A stretch of 64,000 nucleotides of DNA from assembly GCF_030253575.1 (NCBI RefSeq), contig NC_080557.1, positions 41,492,501 through 41,556,500 of the forward strand, given 5' to 3'. Origin of the DNA: Rhododendron vialii (Eukaryota > Streptophyta > Magnoliopsida > Ericales > Ericaceae). Position numbers and translations under genes: made by a program. Under the pieces are notes generated by a model, which ran no database searches, was not told the origin of the DNA, and saw only the letters and a list, made by a program, of their open reading frames with translations. This document shows, one piece after another, positions 23,726-34,541 of this stretch (within the stretch, counting starts at the first letter, position 1; every line of letters starts with the position of its first letter).

Positions 23726-24494
23726 TTGCTTTGCCCGATCGAAAAAGTGAATTTCTATTTAGAGCTTCATTGTTTGACCGAATGTCATTGCCTTCCCACT
23801 TAGTTGCCAGTTGTGATAATGACTAATTCATGTGATAATGACAATAATTCATTTCAGAAACTATTATTTTTGGAGGAGTAGTGCTATACGTACCGACCAC
23901 ATATATATGCGAAAATAGAGTGTTTGGATCGAGCACCCTTATACGCATCGGATGCCGTTGATTACACGAGGGCCCCATCGGTTTTTTTTTATAGAATTTT
24001 TGGACAGCTCAGATCGGCCGTCCGATGGCCAGAGTGGGCCCGGCAAGGCCGTCGGTACGATTTCGGGATGGTGGTGGTCGGTACCAATATCTTTACTGTT
24101 TTTGGAGGGCTTGTCTCCCGAAGTAGGTATTATCTCATTAAAGAGTCCGTTGCTTTTGTCTGTTAATAGAATGATTAACTTGTAAAGACAATGTTAACTA
24201 GCTAATCCATAAGCACATGACATCAAATAAAAGGACTACTCTCCTAAGTTTGCAGATTCAACTCTCACCGGTAAAAATAAAAAAATAAATCGACGGGCAA
24301 ATGGAGTTCGATTGATTGTTTCAGATCAATTTGAAAAGACATTATTAGAAGTTAATTAAGAAGCAAATAGTAAAGAAAAAAAAGAAACTTCCTAATTAAT
24401 CCACTGCTCTTTTCATAAGAAACGTATCCTCTGCCCATGTGAGGAGAGAACTATGGGCTGAGCAAATTAATGGCCCTAAGTTTAAATAAGTTGC
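23726..24494. other. Intergenic DNA, nothing firm
   Basis: GC-richer around 23,930-24,080 with inverted GGCCGTCCGATGGCC-type motifs, possibly another MITE. No gene seen. Confidence 0.4.
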
Positions 24495-24845
24495 TTTAAC
24501 TCCAAGTGGTTTGATGACTAGAACGAGATAGGTTTGAATCTCGTAGACTCGTGATTATTGGTATCTACAAATCGGCTTTAGGTGAGTTGGTACTAAGTTA
24601 TATAGCTCAAGCTGGTATGGAGGGGCAACGCGACTACATATTATCGAGCTCGGTACCTTGCATTGTCTGGCCCGGCTAGATTCATTTGGCTGAGAGACTC
24701 GTGACTATGAATCTCTACAGATCAGTTTTAGGTGAGTTGGAATTGAGTTATAGCTCAAGTTCGTCTCGAGACGCGACGCAATGGGGCTCTACAGATCATT
24801 ATCGGGCCAGGCTAGATTCATCTGTCCTCTATCTTCAACTTGTAA
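24495..24845 (+). mobile_element. SINE with tandemly duplicated 3' part
   Basis: CCAAGTGGTTTGATGACTAG followed by AACGAGATAGGTTTGAATCTCG has the spacing and appearance of RNA polymerase III A and B boxes of a tRNA-derived SINE. A segment of about 145 bp beginning near GACTCGTGATTAT then recurs downstream (from about 24,697) with the shared blocks TCTACAGATC/TCTACAAATC, TTTTAGGTGAGTTGG, GAGTTATAGCTCAAG and GGCTAGATTCAT. The second copy lacks the promoter head. Confidence 0.55.
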
Positions 24846-25035
24846 GAGCCCCTTTAGTCCCACGGGGCTCCCAGCTTGGTACTTAAAATATGTGCTAAAA
24901 GAATCAAAGAAGAAGAAAGGAGATTGATTTTGGTGTTCCAAAAATTATTGGCGGCACTCCAAAAGTGGAGTGCCAAAATCAAAATCCAAGAAGAAATCTC
25001 TTTTAGTGGAGGAAGTCAACGAACCCCAGGAAAAA

Positions 25036-25056
25036 TGACGTCACCCTCCACGTCAG
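25036..25056 (+). promoter_or_regulatory. Palindromic TGACGTCA and adjacent CCACGTCA, bZIP-type sites
   Basis: TGACGTCA, a perfect CRE/C-box palindrome, lies at 25,036-25,043. CCACGTCA follows within 10 bases, about 130-145 bases upstream of the CCT gene's ATG. Paired ACGT cores are typical binding sites for plant bZIP factors (TGA, HY5-like). Control of the CCT gene through them is inferred from position. Confidence 0.5.
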
Positions 25057-25181
25057 AAACCAGCTCGTGCAACTCTTTAAGTACCAACTAATTTTAACAA
25101 CCAACCTCTCACCATTGTCTTTCTCTCTCTCTTAAAAACACAACCAAAACCCCTCAAGAAACTAAGCACCCTCCACAGGCC

Positions 25182-27090
25182 ATGTACGGACACAGCCACC
25201 AATCACTAGTCAGTTATACCTCAGCCGACCTCATCGGCAACCTCCCCTTGCTCGACGCGACGGCTTTGCCGCCACCTCTGCTCATCCCTCCGAGCTACGA
25301 GTTTGACCCGATGGGAGCGGTGGCCCTGCCGAAGTTGGAGTTGAGTTACAGCTGCAGCAGTGGGTGCAGTAGCTACGAGTCACCAAGCTCGCTCACGAGC
25401 TACTCGGTTTTGAGTCCGAGCTTGATGCAGAGGAGCATCAGCAGTCTCTCGCTCCAGAAGAATGATGGTGTCAATGGGTTTCGTCAACTTGTCTCAACGA
25501 CATCCCTGGGGGATTACGTGGACTCGGAGACTAGTCACGTTAGGAGGGTGTTCAGCACCGGTGATTTACAGGTGAGCCCCATTTCATATACCGGTTAGCA
25601 AGTGCACAATACTCGTATACTTCTAAAATGTAACAATACATATTTCAGTAATATCAATCTACCTTCGTACATTTCAATACAACTTCACTAATGCCTGTAT
25701 TTTCTACCCATTATCCACCGTCCTAAAGCCAATCATACTCCTTTAAATATATGTGGTTTTGAATTGTCTAACTCAGCTACCAATACTAGAGGATGTCATA
25801 CCTGATCCAGAGTGAGGTTCGATCTCATAGCATAAGAACTAATGCATGTGACAATTTCCGTGCAACAATTCATGCACGTTACGTCAGTAAAGGATCGCCA
25901 TGTCGTTAACTTCAAGGCCCTGGAGTCAGTTGAGATGCGCACAAACTGGACCGGACATCCGGTTATATAAAAAAAAAGGTAGTGGGTACGTAACTCGTGT
26001 AACAAAACGAAGTCTGTAGTTTGGTCACATCAAGTGAGATTCCCTGACTAGTAGCGTCAAGTCATTCACTTGTTTCCTCTCTCCTGTCAACTAGTAGTTC
26101 TCACTTCTCATTCATTCACCTTTTGGTTAACTCGGGCCCACACAGGGCACTAAACTTCGATTTTGGAGGCCGATACATTTTGTCCTTTTTCTTTCCGTCA
26201 TTCTTTCTCGACCACTAATTCCAGTTTTAGTTACTTAAGTTAACCTCGAGACTCTACTTCAATTACTACATTTTTTAATTTTTAATTACTCCATCCAAAA
26301 AATAAGGGAAATAAACCAGTTTCAATCAACCAGTGTTTAACTGAATATGAACATCGAATTAGATTACATATTCAAGACAACAACATATATATTCGGTTTT
26401 TGCCTTGATTTTTTTACTCGAATTAAACATCGACCAGATAAATAATCCTAGAAAGTTTAAATAAAAAATTGTAAGATATACAATACCTAGCGGGATTATA
26501 TAACCCCTTCATTTTAGTCCCGTTCAACACGAACCCCTATTTCATAGTAATTTTGTTTTGGGTGTCCCTTTATTGTAAGTCATGTTTATTTCTTTTGAAA
26601 CAGAGGATTAACATGGTGCAACATTACCATCGATCCGAGAGCCCGTTATCAAATGAGAACCATAGTATTATCGAGGGTATGAGCAAAGCCTGCCGTTACA
26701 ATCCAGAGGAGAAAAAAGAGAGGATTGAGAGATACAGAAGCAAGAGAAACCAGAGAAACTTCAACAAAAAGATCAAGGTTCCATTCCCTTTAATATGTCC
26801 ATTTTCCCATCTAAGGGGTCCAATATGATATTACTCATTAGTTGTGTACTTCATTGTAAATCCTGTGAATATAATATTGACACTTTTAGGTTTCACTCTT
26901 GAATCAGTATGTATGTAGGAAGACATTGGCAGACAGCAGGCCGCGTATCAGGGGGCGATTCGCCAGGAACGATGAAATCGGAAACAGTTCCCAAAACCAG
27001 TGGAGTCAAATGAGAGGGGAAGAAGATTATGAAGATGACGACAATTGGATCCATTTTCTGGACTCGTTTACGGGGAACCTAATTCCTTAA
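25182..27090 (+). CDS. CCT-motif family protein (CONSTANS-like CCT domain without B-boxes)
   Basis: Three exons, 25,182-25,571, 26,604-26,777 and 26,908-27,090, all joined in phase 0 at GT-AG sites, encode 248 residues. The CCT motif covers about residues 167-209 and spans the second intron: KKERIERYRSKRNQRNFNKK before it and YVCRKTLADSRPRIRGRFAR after it. The first exon is serine-rich (LELSYSCSSGCSSYESPSS) and no B-box zinc finger is present, which places it in the CCT-motif-family (CMF) group rather than CONSTANS proper. The acidic tail (GEEDYEDDDNW) is typical of these proteins. CCT domains act in the nucleus and contact NF-Y subunits and CCAAT-type DNA; related genes influence flowering, stress and chloroplast traits, but this gene's target is unknown. 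It lies next to RPP30, as AT5G59990 does in Arabidopsis. The Met at 25,182 is the first in frame and follows a CT-rich leader. Confidence 0.92.
25868..25975. repeat. SINE-like fragment in intron 1 of the CCT gene
   Basis: CAAGGCCCTGGAGTCAGTTG and GACCGGACATCCGGTTATAT match the fragment near 11,455-11,515 and, inverted, the one near 56,490. It lies wholly inside the first intron. Confidence 0.5.
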
Positions 27091-27571
27091 AAACATCCGA
27101 TCAAGGAAATTCTCTAGTTTGGATGCTTAAGCATGATAGTGTGGCAAGATTAGGTTACTTGGTTTCCCTTGTAATGATGCATTTTAGAAGATATATAAAG
27201 CTTTTAATTAGGCAATGCAAAATCTGGTTTGTTGTTGTGTAGTATGAACTACTTTGGAGCTTCAGCCAAAGAAGCTGAGGTTTCTGAAAGTAAGATATTG
27301 TTTGTTGAATTAGTCGCCCCTTTTTTTTTTCTAGTGGGGAAGTAAAGGGTCATTGTTCATAATTTCAAGCACGGCCACCTTTTAATTTGACTACATTATT
27401 TTCTTGTTAATATGAAGTACAAGGCAACAACCTTTTTTGTTAACATGACCTAAAAGCTAACAATTTTGGTTCTTAACAAGACGTATTAATAGGGTTTTGA
27501 TCACTATTCCATAGACTAAAGCTTAAAAAACAATAAATATATACCTACAGCATAAGGCTCCCACTTAAAAC

Positions 27572-27574
<3 letters not shown>

Positions 27575-27613
<39 letters not shown>
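27575..27613. repeat. (GA)n microsatellite
   Basis: About 19 uninterrupted GA units downstream of the CCT gene. Confidence 0.97.
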
Positions 27614-27616
<3 letters not shown>

Positions 27617-27918
27617 GGGAGCAGGTTTCCCTTATTTTTGCCGATGGGAGGTAGATATGTGATACAAACTACACTAAACAACGCAAGGTATCTTGGTTTT
27701 ACATCCTTCAATTCAAATTTACGTAGAAAACTCAAAATTAAGGTTAGTAGGATTTGTTATACGTTTGAAGAGAAAGAAAGTGCCAGCAAGAAAATTTCGA
27801 ATTCACTAAAGTTGGAGTTCCGCAATGAAGTTGGAAAAATCTAAGTCTTTCATCTAAGATTGGACAGCCTTGATGAAAGAAAGGGGCAAAGTGATTCAAT
27901 TTCTCACACAAAACAGAA

Positions 27919-27932
27919 GAAGAAGAAGAAGA

Positions 27933-27989
<57 letters not shown>

Positions 27990-27997
27990 GGGGGGGT
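27919..27997. repeat. Compound microsatellite (GAA)n(GA)n followed by a G-run of about 18
   Basis: GAA units pass into GA units from about 27,937 and end in an unbroken run of about 18 G. The long homopolymer is prone to replication slippage and to assembly error. Confidence 0.95.
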
Positions 27998-27999
27998 CT

Positions 28000-29621
28000 T
28001 TTTTAGGCACACTCCATTTACTTCCAAATTTGAAATCTCAAACTAATCAAATTCAGATCAAGAGGATGAATAATTTACCTCTATAACTCGACTAGTGGGT
28101 GCATACTTTATACCAGTGATCATATAGTGAAGTGTGGGGCTTTACTGAGCCGCTTGTCACTTGAGAATCTGGGATGGATTCTTGATCTAATGGTCAAATT
28201 CATGGGACTTGAGGTGGTAGTGGCTCTCATAGAACAAAGGGGCCCAAAGACGCCAAACACTGCGTACCCGCAAGGCCTACATAACATACGCGTTATAGGC
28301 ACTTCCCCTTACTGGAAAAAAGAACTAGTCAAGATTCATGGCGTTGTATTTTTGCCAAAATAAATTGCGCAAAACATATGAAAAGTTGAATTTCAGGTGT
28401 TGAAGGCCTCGTATGGATGCATTTTTATTGGCTTCTAAATTGACTTCTTTTTTGTTTTAATATTTTCTCAATCAGGATTTAGATTTGTGACTTCTCTGAA
28501 CTTTTAGAGTAGGTTATTCGCCTTTTACAGTTTTTTACCAAAAGCCATCAAAAAAAGCACGTAAGGCTACATTCAAAAGCAGCCTGTAGCATCAAGCAAC
28601 CCATCAATCCGTTCAACAATTACATTTTTTTCCGGGTACATACGAAGAAGGTTAGAGATTCTCTAACCCAAGGGGCATGGGAAGGGAGTTTGCACGACTC
28701 GATCCCCACTACATGTTAGATGTACCCAACCACAGGACCACACATCAGTTTAGGCTTATATGTTTGGGAGAGATTATTTTAAGGCGGCTTTAAATTCTAG
28801 ATTCTAGATTATAAGTTTTAAGTTCCCATTAGTAGCTACTGTTAGGGTAGGAGATTTTGGTAAGGATCAGCCACTTGATTTTACAAATCCTCTATAGAAG
28901 TTAAATATTTGAATAAGCACTATCAAGTAAAAGGAAACAACTACCCACTCTTGGAGGTTATAAACACCAAATTCAGAGCTAACTAAAGGCCCTTTAAAGT
29001 GTAGGTTTGGCTTTACAAGTAAAACCACTGTCAAACTTTAATCAAAAAGGCAAAACAATCACTGACATTCTATTAAACTATGTTTAAGCTAATATGTCCT
29101 CCATGTTACTGAATCATGAGTTGTAGCTTATAATAATGTGCATGATTTATTGTAATATTTTGGAGTAGATTATGTACCAGACTTTCTTTAGTTAAAGGCA
29201 ACCTAACCGGGGCGGCCCCAAAAGTGGGGAGGACGGCTTGTTGATTCTTGTCGGCCAGCAGTGTGTTACCCACTAAGTTTATCAATGTTCTTCACCAATT
29301 TTGTGTGTTCTCAGAAAGCATTTAAACTAAAGGTTTTTCAGGCTAAATAACAAAGAAGCCGAAAACCAGAAGTGGAACAAAAACCCTACCTTTCATGTAT
29401 TGCTTAAACATGTGAATTCAGATGATAAGCTAAATAAATTGCAAACAAGTCTAAACAAGTGAGGAGTACATACTCACCTAATATATTAACAGAAACTGCA
29501 TAAGTAAGAAACCTTACTCTTCACTTTTTGGGGAGAGAACGATTTCCAATACTAGAACCCACAACACACTGCTGAAAGCATATATCACTTGTCTGGCTCC
29601 ACGAAATTTCCTTGCATAAGA
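28000..29621. other. Intergenic DNA, nothing recognised
   Basis: No gene supported. A GC-richer piece at 28,640-28,760 (TTCTCTAACCCAAGGGGCAT, CCAACCACAGGACCAC) could be a retroposon scrap. Confidence 0.4.
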
Positions 29622-29679
29622 GAGTTGGGTGACTTGACAATTAGCTTTAGAGAGTTGAGTGACTTGACAATTAGCTTTG
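29622..29679. repeat. 29-30-bp tandem duplication
   Basis: GAGTTGGGTGACTTGACAAT followed by TAGCTTTAGA is repeated at once as GAGTTGAGTGACTTGACAAT plus TAGCTTTG. Confidence 0.9.
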
Positions 29680-29942
29680 CCAATCCTGTTAATTCAGAAA
29701 AGGCAATGGTAACCAATGATGATACTGGCATAAAAGAAATCAAATTGTAGGCGCTCTGTCTCTGCTTTACCACAAATACATTGACAAGATAAGAAGAGTA
29801 AAATAAGGAAGATGGTGAGCACATGGAAAGAATCTGAATCAAGTCATGAAAGTTGTAGAGAGATTGAATACTACTAATAAAATAAGGTCGTAGAGTGCTT
29901 ATATTTTGTTAGTATCATCACTTGCGACTAGAAATCATTTTA

Positions 29943-30315
29943 GGCTCAAGTTTGGATGCCCGTAATTGTTAGTGGGAAGAATTTGATTACCAACAATCAA
30001 ATTCCTAGTAATTCCATACCCGGAGTAATTCTATTCCGACATTTGGATTGAATACGTAATCTTCTCCAGGAATCATTTGTTTTGGGAATTTTTTAAAGTC
30101 AAACATTTCCTTTTCGTATGGATTGAGCCGAGAATCTAGGATTCCCATGAGGGTGGGAGGGATCATATTCCTACTTAATTTGGGAATGGGAATCCTGGTT
30201 GAATATGTCATTAGGAATCACATTCATGTTCTTGTCAAATTCCAAACGTAGAAAACATGAAAATATGGCCTCACATTCTCATTCCCCTCAAAATTAATGT
30301 CATCCAAATTGAGCC
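29943..30315. mobile_element. Tourist-like MITE (PIF/Harbinger), 373 bp
   Basis: The ends GGCTCAAGTTTGGATGCC and CATCCAAATTGAGCC are inverted copies, flanked by TTA on both sides (29,940-29,942 and 30,316-30,318), the three-base target duplication of PIF/Harbinger elements. Internally GGAATCC/GGATTCC-type motifs repeat. Non-coding. Confidence 0.85.
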
Positions 30316-30318
30316 TTA

Positions 30319-31309
30319 GTGTTTAAGTCTAGGATTACCTCGAAATCCATATTCTAATGCTTGAGTGATTTAAACATGGTTCATTCATTTTGGGCAGAGA
30401 ATCACCTAATACAAATTAACTACGACCAAGGGGTGTACTTCTAGCCCCAAGGGGTGCAGGCGTGCAGCCCTTTCCTCAAACAAATGTGTATTTCCTATCC
30501 CATTCATGCACGGAATTGTATGCACCATTACGAGGTCAAAGAAATAGAGAATCATCAAATGCACATCAACTGAAAACGTCAAATCCCACAGACCAAAAAT
30601 TTTAAAAAGTCCATAATAATTACAAAATAGCTTCTCATGTCTTTGTTTTAGCTGTTCATCCTATATATACAACAAGCAAGTACAGCTTCATAAATAAATT
30701 GTGATTCCGGCAAGGTTCCAAAATAATGCACATGTGGAAACTGGAAACTTCAACACCCAGACCCACCCTCACCTTACAAGATTCCTGTACTCTTTCAACT
30801 CTCCATATCCTCCTTTCTACCGTTTCTTTTCACCCACCCACCAGCAATATACTAAGCAATGTATCCTACCAAAAAGGCCATGAGTCCGTGATAGTGAGCC
30901 CATCTTTTTTCATCTTCGGGTAATAGTTTCCCTAGCGATTAAAGTTAACTTAGGCTTATAGTAGAGGAAATTCCGCAATACTTCTAGCCACACAAGCCAA
31001 CAAAGTGCCTAGTTCTCCAATCTAATCTAAGGAATCAATGAGTTAAAAATGCAGGGATTCATAGACTGGTATTTGCTTAGTTGAGCATTATCATTAGTTG
31101 CAAGAGTTGTGACTTGCGAGAGAGCAAAAGGTAACAATAGCAGAAAGTTAACCCCATCTACACGCCAGATGGTAAGCTCTAAAGATTGTTTTTGGTTTGC
31201 CTTATAACCGTTCATACATGCTACCTGGTCTTTTTTTAACTGATGCAACGCACATGCCCGCATTTTCAAAATAAGATACAGTTACCCCTCCCTATTACCT
31301 TATGTGGAC
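30319..31309. other. Intergenic DNA, nothing recognised
   Basis: No gene supported; the frames here (30,701-30,923, 31,027-31,269) have no known motif. Confidence 0.5.
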
Positions 31310-33262
31310 GTTTGGGGTGGGAAGTGGGAAATTCTGTTTGCAGCCCCTTTTTTTCTTAATACCCACACCTAACATGTTAATTTACCATTCTCTCCATCCC
31401 TTTCTCAGTAGCCACTCCTCCCACCTCTCCTTGTCCAACAACCACCATAACCTCCACCTTCACACTTAAACTCTCCAATAAGTCCATGATCATGCTACTT
31501 GGATATTATATACGACTATACGTTATTTGCGTTCCAGGTGTTCAAGGCCAAATGTGACAGAGTTGGAGCTAAAATGGAGGAGTTAGACAATGTGGACGTG
31601 AGCGAGAAGGAATGAGCAAGGCTTGGAGGCAAAACTGGAGGCAAACGGCCACAAAAGACTTAAATCTGTCCGGTTGCACTTCAAATCCGTCCGGACAAGT
31701 CAAAAAAGATCATTCTTGGATTTTAAATACAAGCCATGTGTCCGGTCAAGTATCCAGTCCAGCCAGACATACTCCAACATCCAACCGGACGGATCTAGCC
31801 GCCTAGCAGCCTTTTTCCTTGACTTTTTGATATCTTGAAGACCGAACTTAGGCTTGAAGCAACATCTAAGCCCTTGGGGCCATACTAGGGCATATATCTT
31901 GCCTTGGAACTCATTTAGATTTGCTTCAAGGTTAAACAAAGAAGAAAGGAGGAGGAAAGAGAAGAGGAGGAGGAGATTGAAGAGAGCATGGATTAGAAGT
32001 CTTCTCCTTCCATGGCCGGCTAAACTTTGTTTCTAGGGTTAAATGAAGGTTTCCTTTCAAGTAGCCTGAGTTTTGTATGTATTTTGAGACTATTCTATGA
32101 ATTATGGTTGTATGGCTTAAGGATAACTTCATTTTTGGAATGAAAGGTTGGAATGTTTCCTACTCTATCAATTTCTTGTGTTTGTATTCAAGACTTCAAA
32201 CACTTGCATACGTGGTTTGTATTGATTCATGGAGTTGGTTGAGTTAGGCTATACTTGGCAAAACAATGTGTGCTATTAGACGAGCTGTACTTAGATATGG
32301 CTCATACTGACAACTGGTATTACACAAAGATATTCTATGCCAATTGGTTTATCCATGAATATTTCGTGATGATTTTGAAGATACGGTAATGACACAGTCA
32401 CATGTCCTCCTTCTCCACCCCACCACTCATAACCACCCTCGTCTCTTAACCCCATCCCCAAACAACACCAACTGCTCTCAAGTCTCACCTCCACCTCCAA
32501 CCATCTCCACCTCCAACTTTGGACAACACCAGCCACCATGGCTTCCACCCCCAATCACATTCACTAGTGCCACCAAAGGGCTTTTTCCGCCTATTTTATT
32601 CTGATGATCTAAGGTGTTCGAGATCGTAAATCTGATCAATTACCGATTGTTCGCAATTGTAAATTTGGACGATGGTTACTTGAACAGAATAAAAATTCCA
32701 AATGATTGTTTGGAACCCTAAATCAGGACGATTATTGATTGCCAGGAATTATAGATCTGAACAATAGTTGGTTGTTCGGAACTAGAAATCCAAACTATTG
32801 TTCTATATATGACACTGTAAATACGAGCAAAACCTTAGCTTTTCAAATCTTACAAGGTGGCTATGATGTTGAATTTGTGATTAAAGAGCCTATATAGTCA
32901 TTAAGGTTTACATGGATGATTAAAAACCTTTCTAACTTAAGTTTTTACATCTCGGGTGAGTTTGTTCAATTGTTCCATACATTAGAGAGTTTGAGCTGGA
33001 TGTGTAAGGTTGGGTGACATGGAGAAGAGGTTTGAAAATACGACGGCTCAGAGCTGGTGGTGGTGGTGGCAGGATGATGGCTGGAGATGGTGGTGGATGG
33101 TGGCAGCATAATACCCGAAGGTGGCAGTGACTAGGCTTGAAGTTGGGAGGTGTGGGTACTGAGAAAGGACAAGGATAATTTGGGAATTAACAAAATATAA
33201 ATGAATTTGGTGTGGTACTGAAAAAAGGGGGGGAGGGGGGGTAGAATTTCTCGTGGGAAGTG
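31310..33262. mobile_element. Diverged TIR element, about 1.95 kb, with repeat-derived interior
   Basis: The left 130 bases (AAGTGGGAAATTCTG, CCCTTTCTCAGTAGCCACTC) mirror the right end (AGAATTTCTCGTGGGAAGTG, GTGGGTACTGAGAAAGGACA) on the opposite strand. The inside has CT/CCACC-rich and GGTGGT-rich arms that also pair loosely. A middle part (about 31,540-32,390) carries TGTCCGGTC/GTCCGGACAAG motifs and a GGAGGAGGAAAGAG tract, reminiscent of the end of an LTR retrotransposon; that identity is uncertain. A degenerate repeat of TGTTCGGAACT-like units lies at 32,615-32,810. Confidence 0.4.
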
Positions 33263-34541
33263 TACCTGGAGTGGCCTTCCAGGAGAGAGCTCAGGGCAGC
33301 CTTATAGAGAGAGGGATAGCAGTGGAGAGTGGTAAATCAGAGAATAAGTGTGTTAGGTGTGTATTCAATGTGTATTGAATACTTGTCTTCAATGATGCAT
33401 CAACTCTTCTTCATATAGGAGCCTTGGAGGAAGGGAAAGCCAGCTGGTTGGCTTCTCCCCATTAATGTGCAACAGAGTATGGGCTGATGGGATTTCACCT
33501 TGAGTGGGACTCTCAGAGACTGGTTGGGTAATGTAGGGAGGCGCGTCGTATCATGGGACAGGCAGTAGCTATGATACAAGCTTCAGGTGTCAGCTAGTCA
33601 ACCGAGATTTTTGATTTTTGATTTTTATCGGTTAGTCAACCGTTATATTGCAGAGATCCTCCCAGGTGTCAGACTTAGATGTCGCGTGACTTAGGCAACG
33701 CCCCTCTCTCTCTATGACCAGTCAAGGTCGAGCTCACCTCGTGGAGGTGAGCCTTGACATTCTCTTTGCTCTAGCCTCCAAGCCACATTCCTCCTTAGGT
33801 CCCGAGCAAAGTACGTGGGCCCTGCTCCCGCCTAGGTGGTGTTAGAGTCGCCATAAGTTATCGTGGGCTCATGGAGCTATAGATGCATAAGAGATAGGTG
33901 AGACCTCATAAAGAGGTATCTTCAGTGAGTGAGCTCCTTTAGGTGATGAGCAATCTTGAGGATGGCACTCATTAGGTGGTGGCCACCTCAATTACTAAAG
34001 AGGCTCCTCCAGTAGCAAGGACCTCTAGATACCCACAACTGAAAAAAATAATTACAAAGTAACATAATAACCATGCTCGATACGTGGCTATGACTGAACG
34101 TGGCTATGACTGAACAGCTTTAGTGATAAACGGTGGTAACACAAGGTTTAATACCCTTTTGGCTAGTTTTCATTTCCACAACTGATTTCCTGACAACAGA
34201 ACGCATGAACACATACAAATAAGCTACAAATTCAAGTAACAAAATATAGTAATTCAAAGGAAAACACACAGATATTGCGATCACAAAAAAGAGCACTCTG
34301 GGTCTAATAAGAGAGTCATGTTGCAACTTCAATAAACTTGGCCTTCCCCGTAATGAATTCTTTGACCCCACAAAAAATTGGAATACATATCTTCCCCAAT
34401 TACAAATGTTGAGTCAAAACAAAAGTAAAGAAACCAAACATTGGAGCAACTAGCAACACAACTCAGAAATTGTAAGAGCATCCTCAACTGTTTATTCACG
34501 TGCCAATCATCATTCTAATTTAAGGGTGAATACTTACACAG
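33263..34541. other. GC-richer repeat-like DNA and 3' flank of RPP30
   Basis: 33,263-34,040 is richer in G+C than its surroundings and has no long open frame. It carries an inverted pair (GGTCGAGCTCACCTC / GGAGGTGAGCCTTGAC) and many GAGG/CCTC motifs. It could be an old solo LTR, but no matching partner or clear ends were found. The rest is AT-rich and includes the downstream flank of RPP30. Confidence 0.3.

Noticed and set aside
24686-24886. 66-codon frame starting MAERLVTMNLYRS
   Set aside because: It lies in the duplicated SINE body and has no homology signature.
33263-34040. Solo LTR
   Set aside because: GC-richer and gene-free, but no partner copy, clear TG/CA ends or target duplication could be identified by eye.
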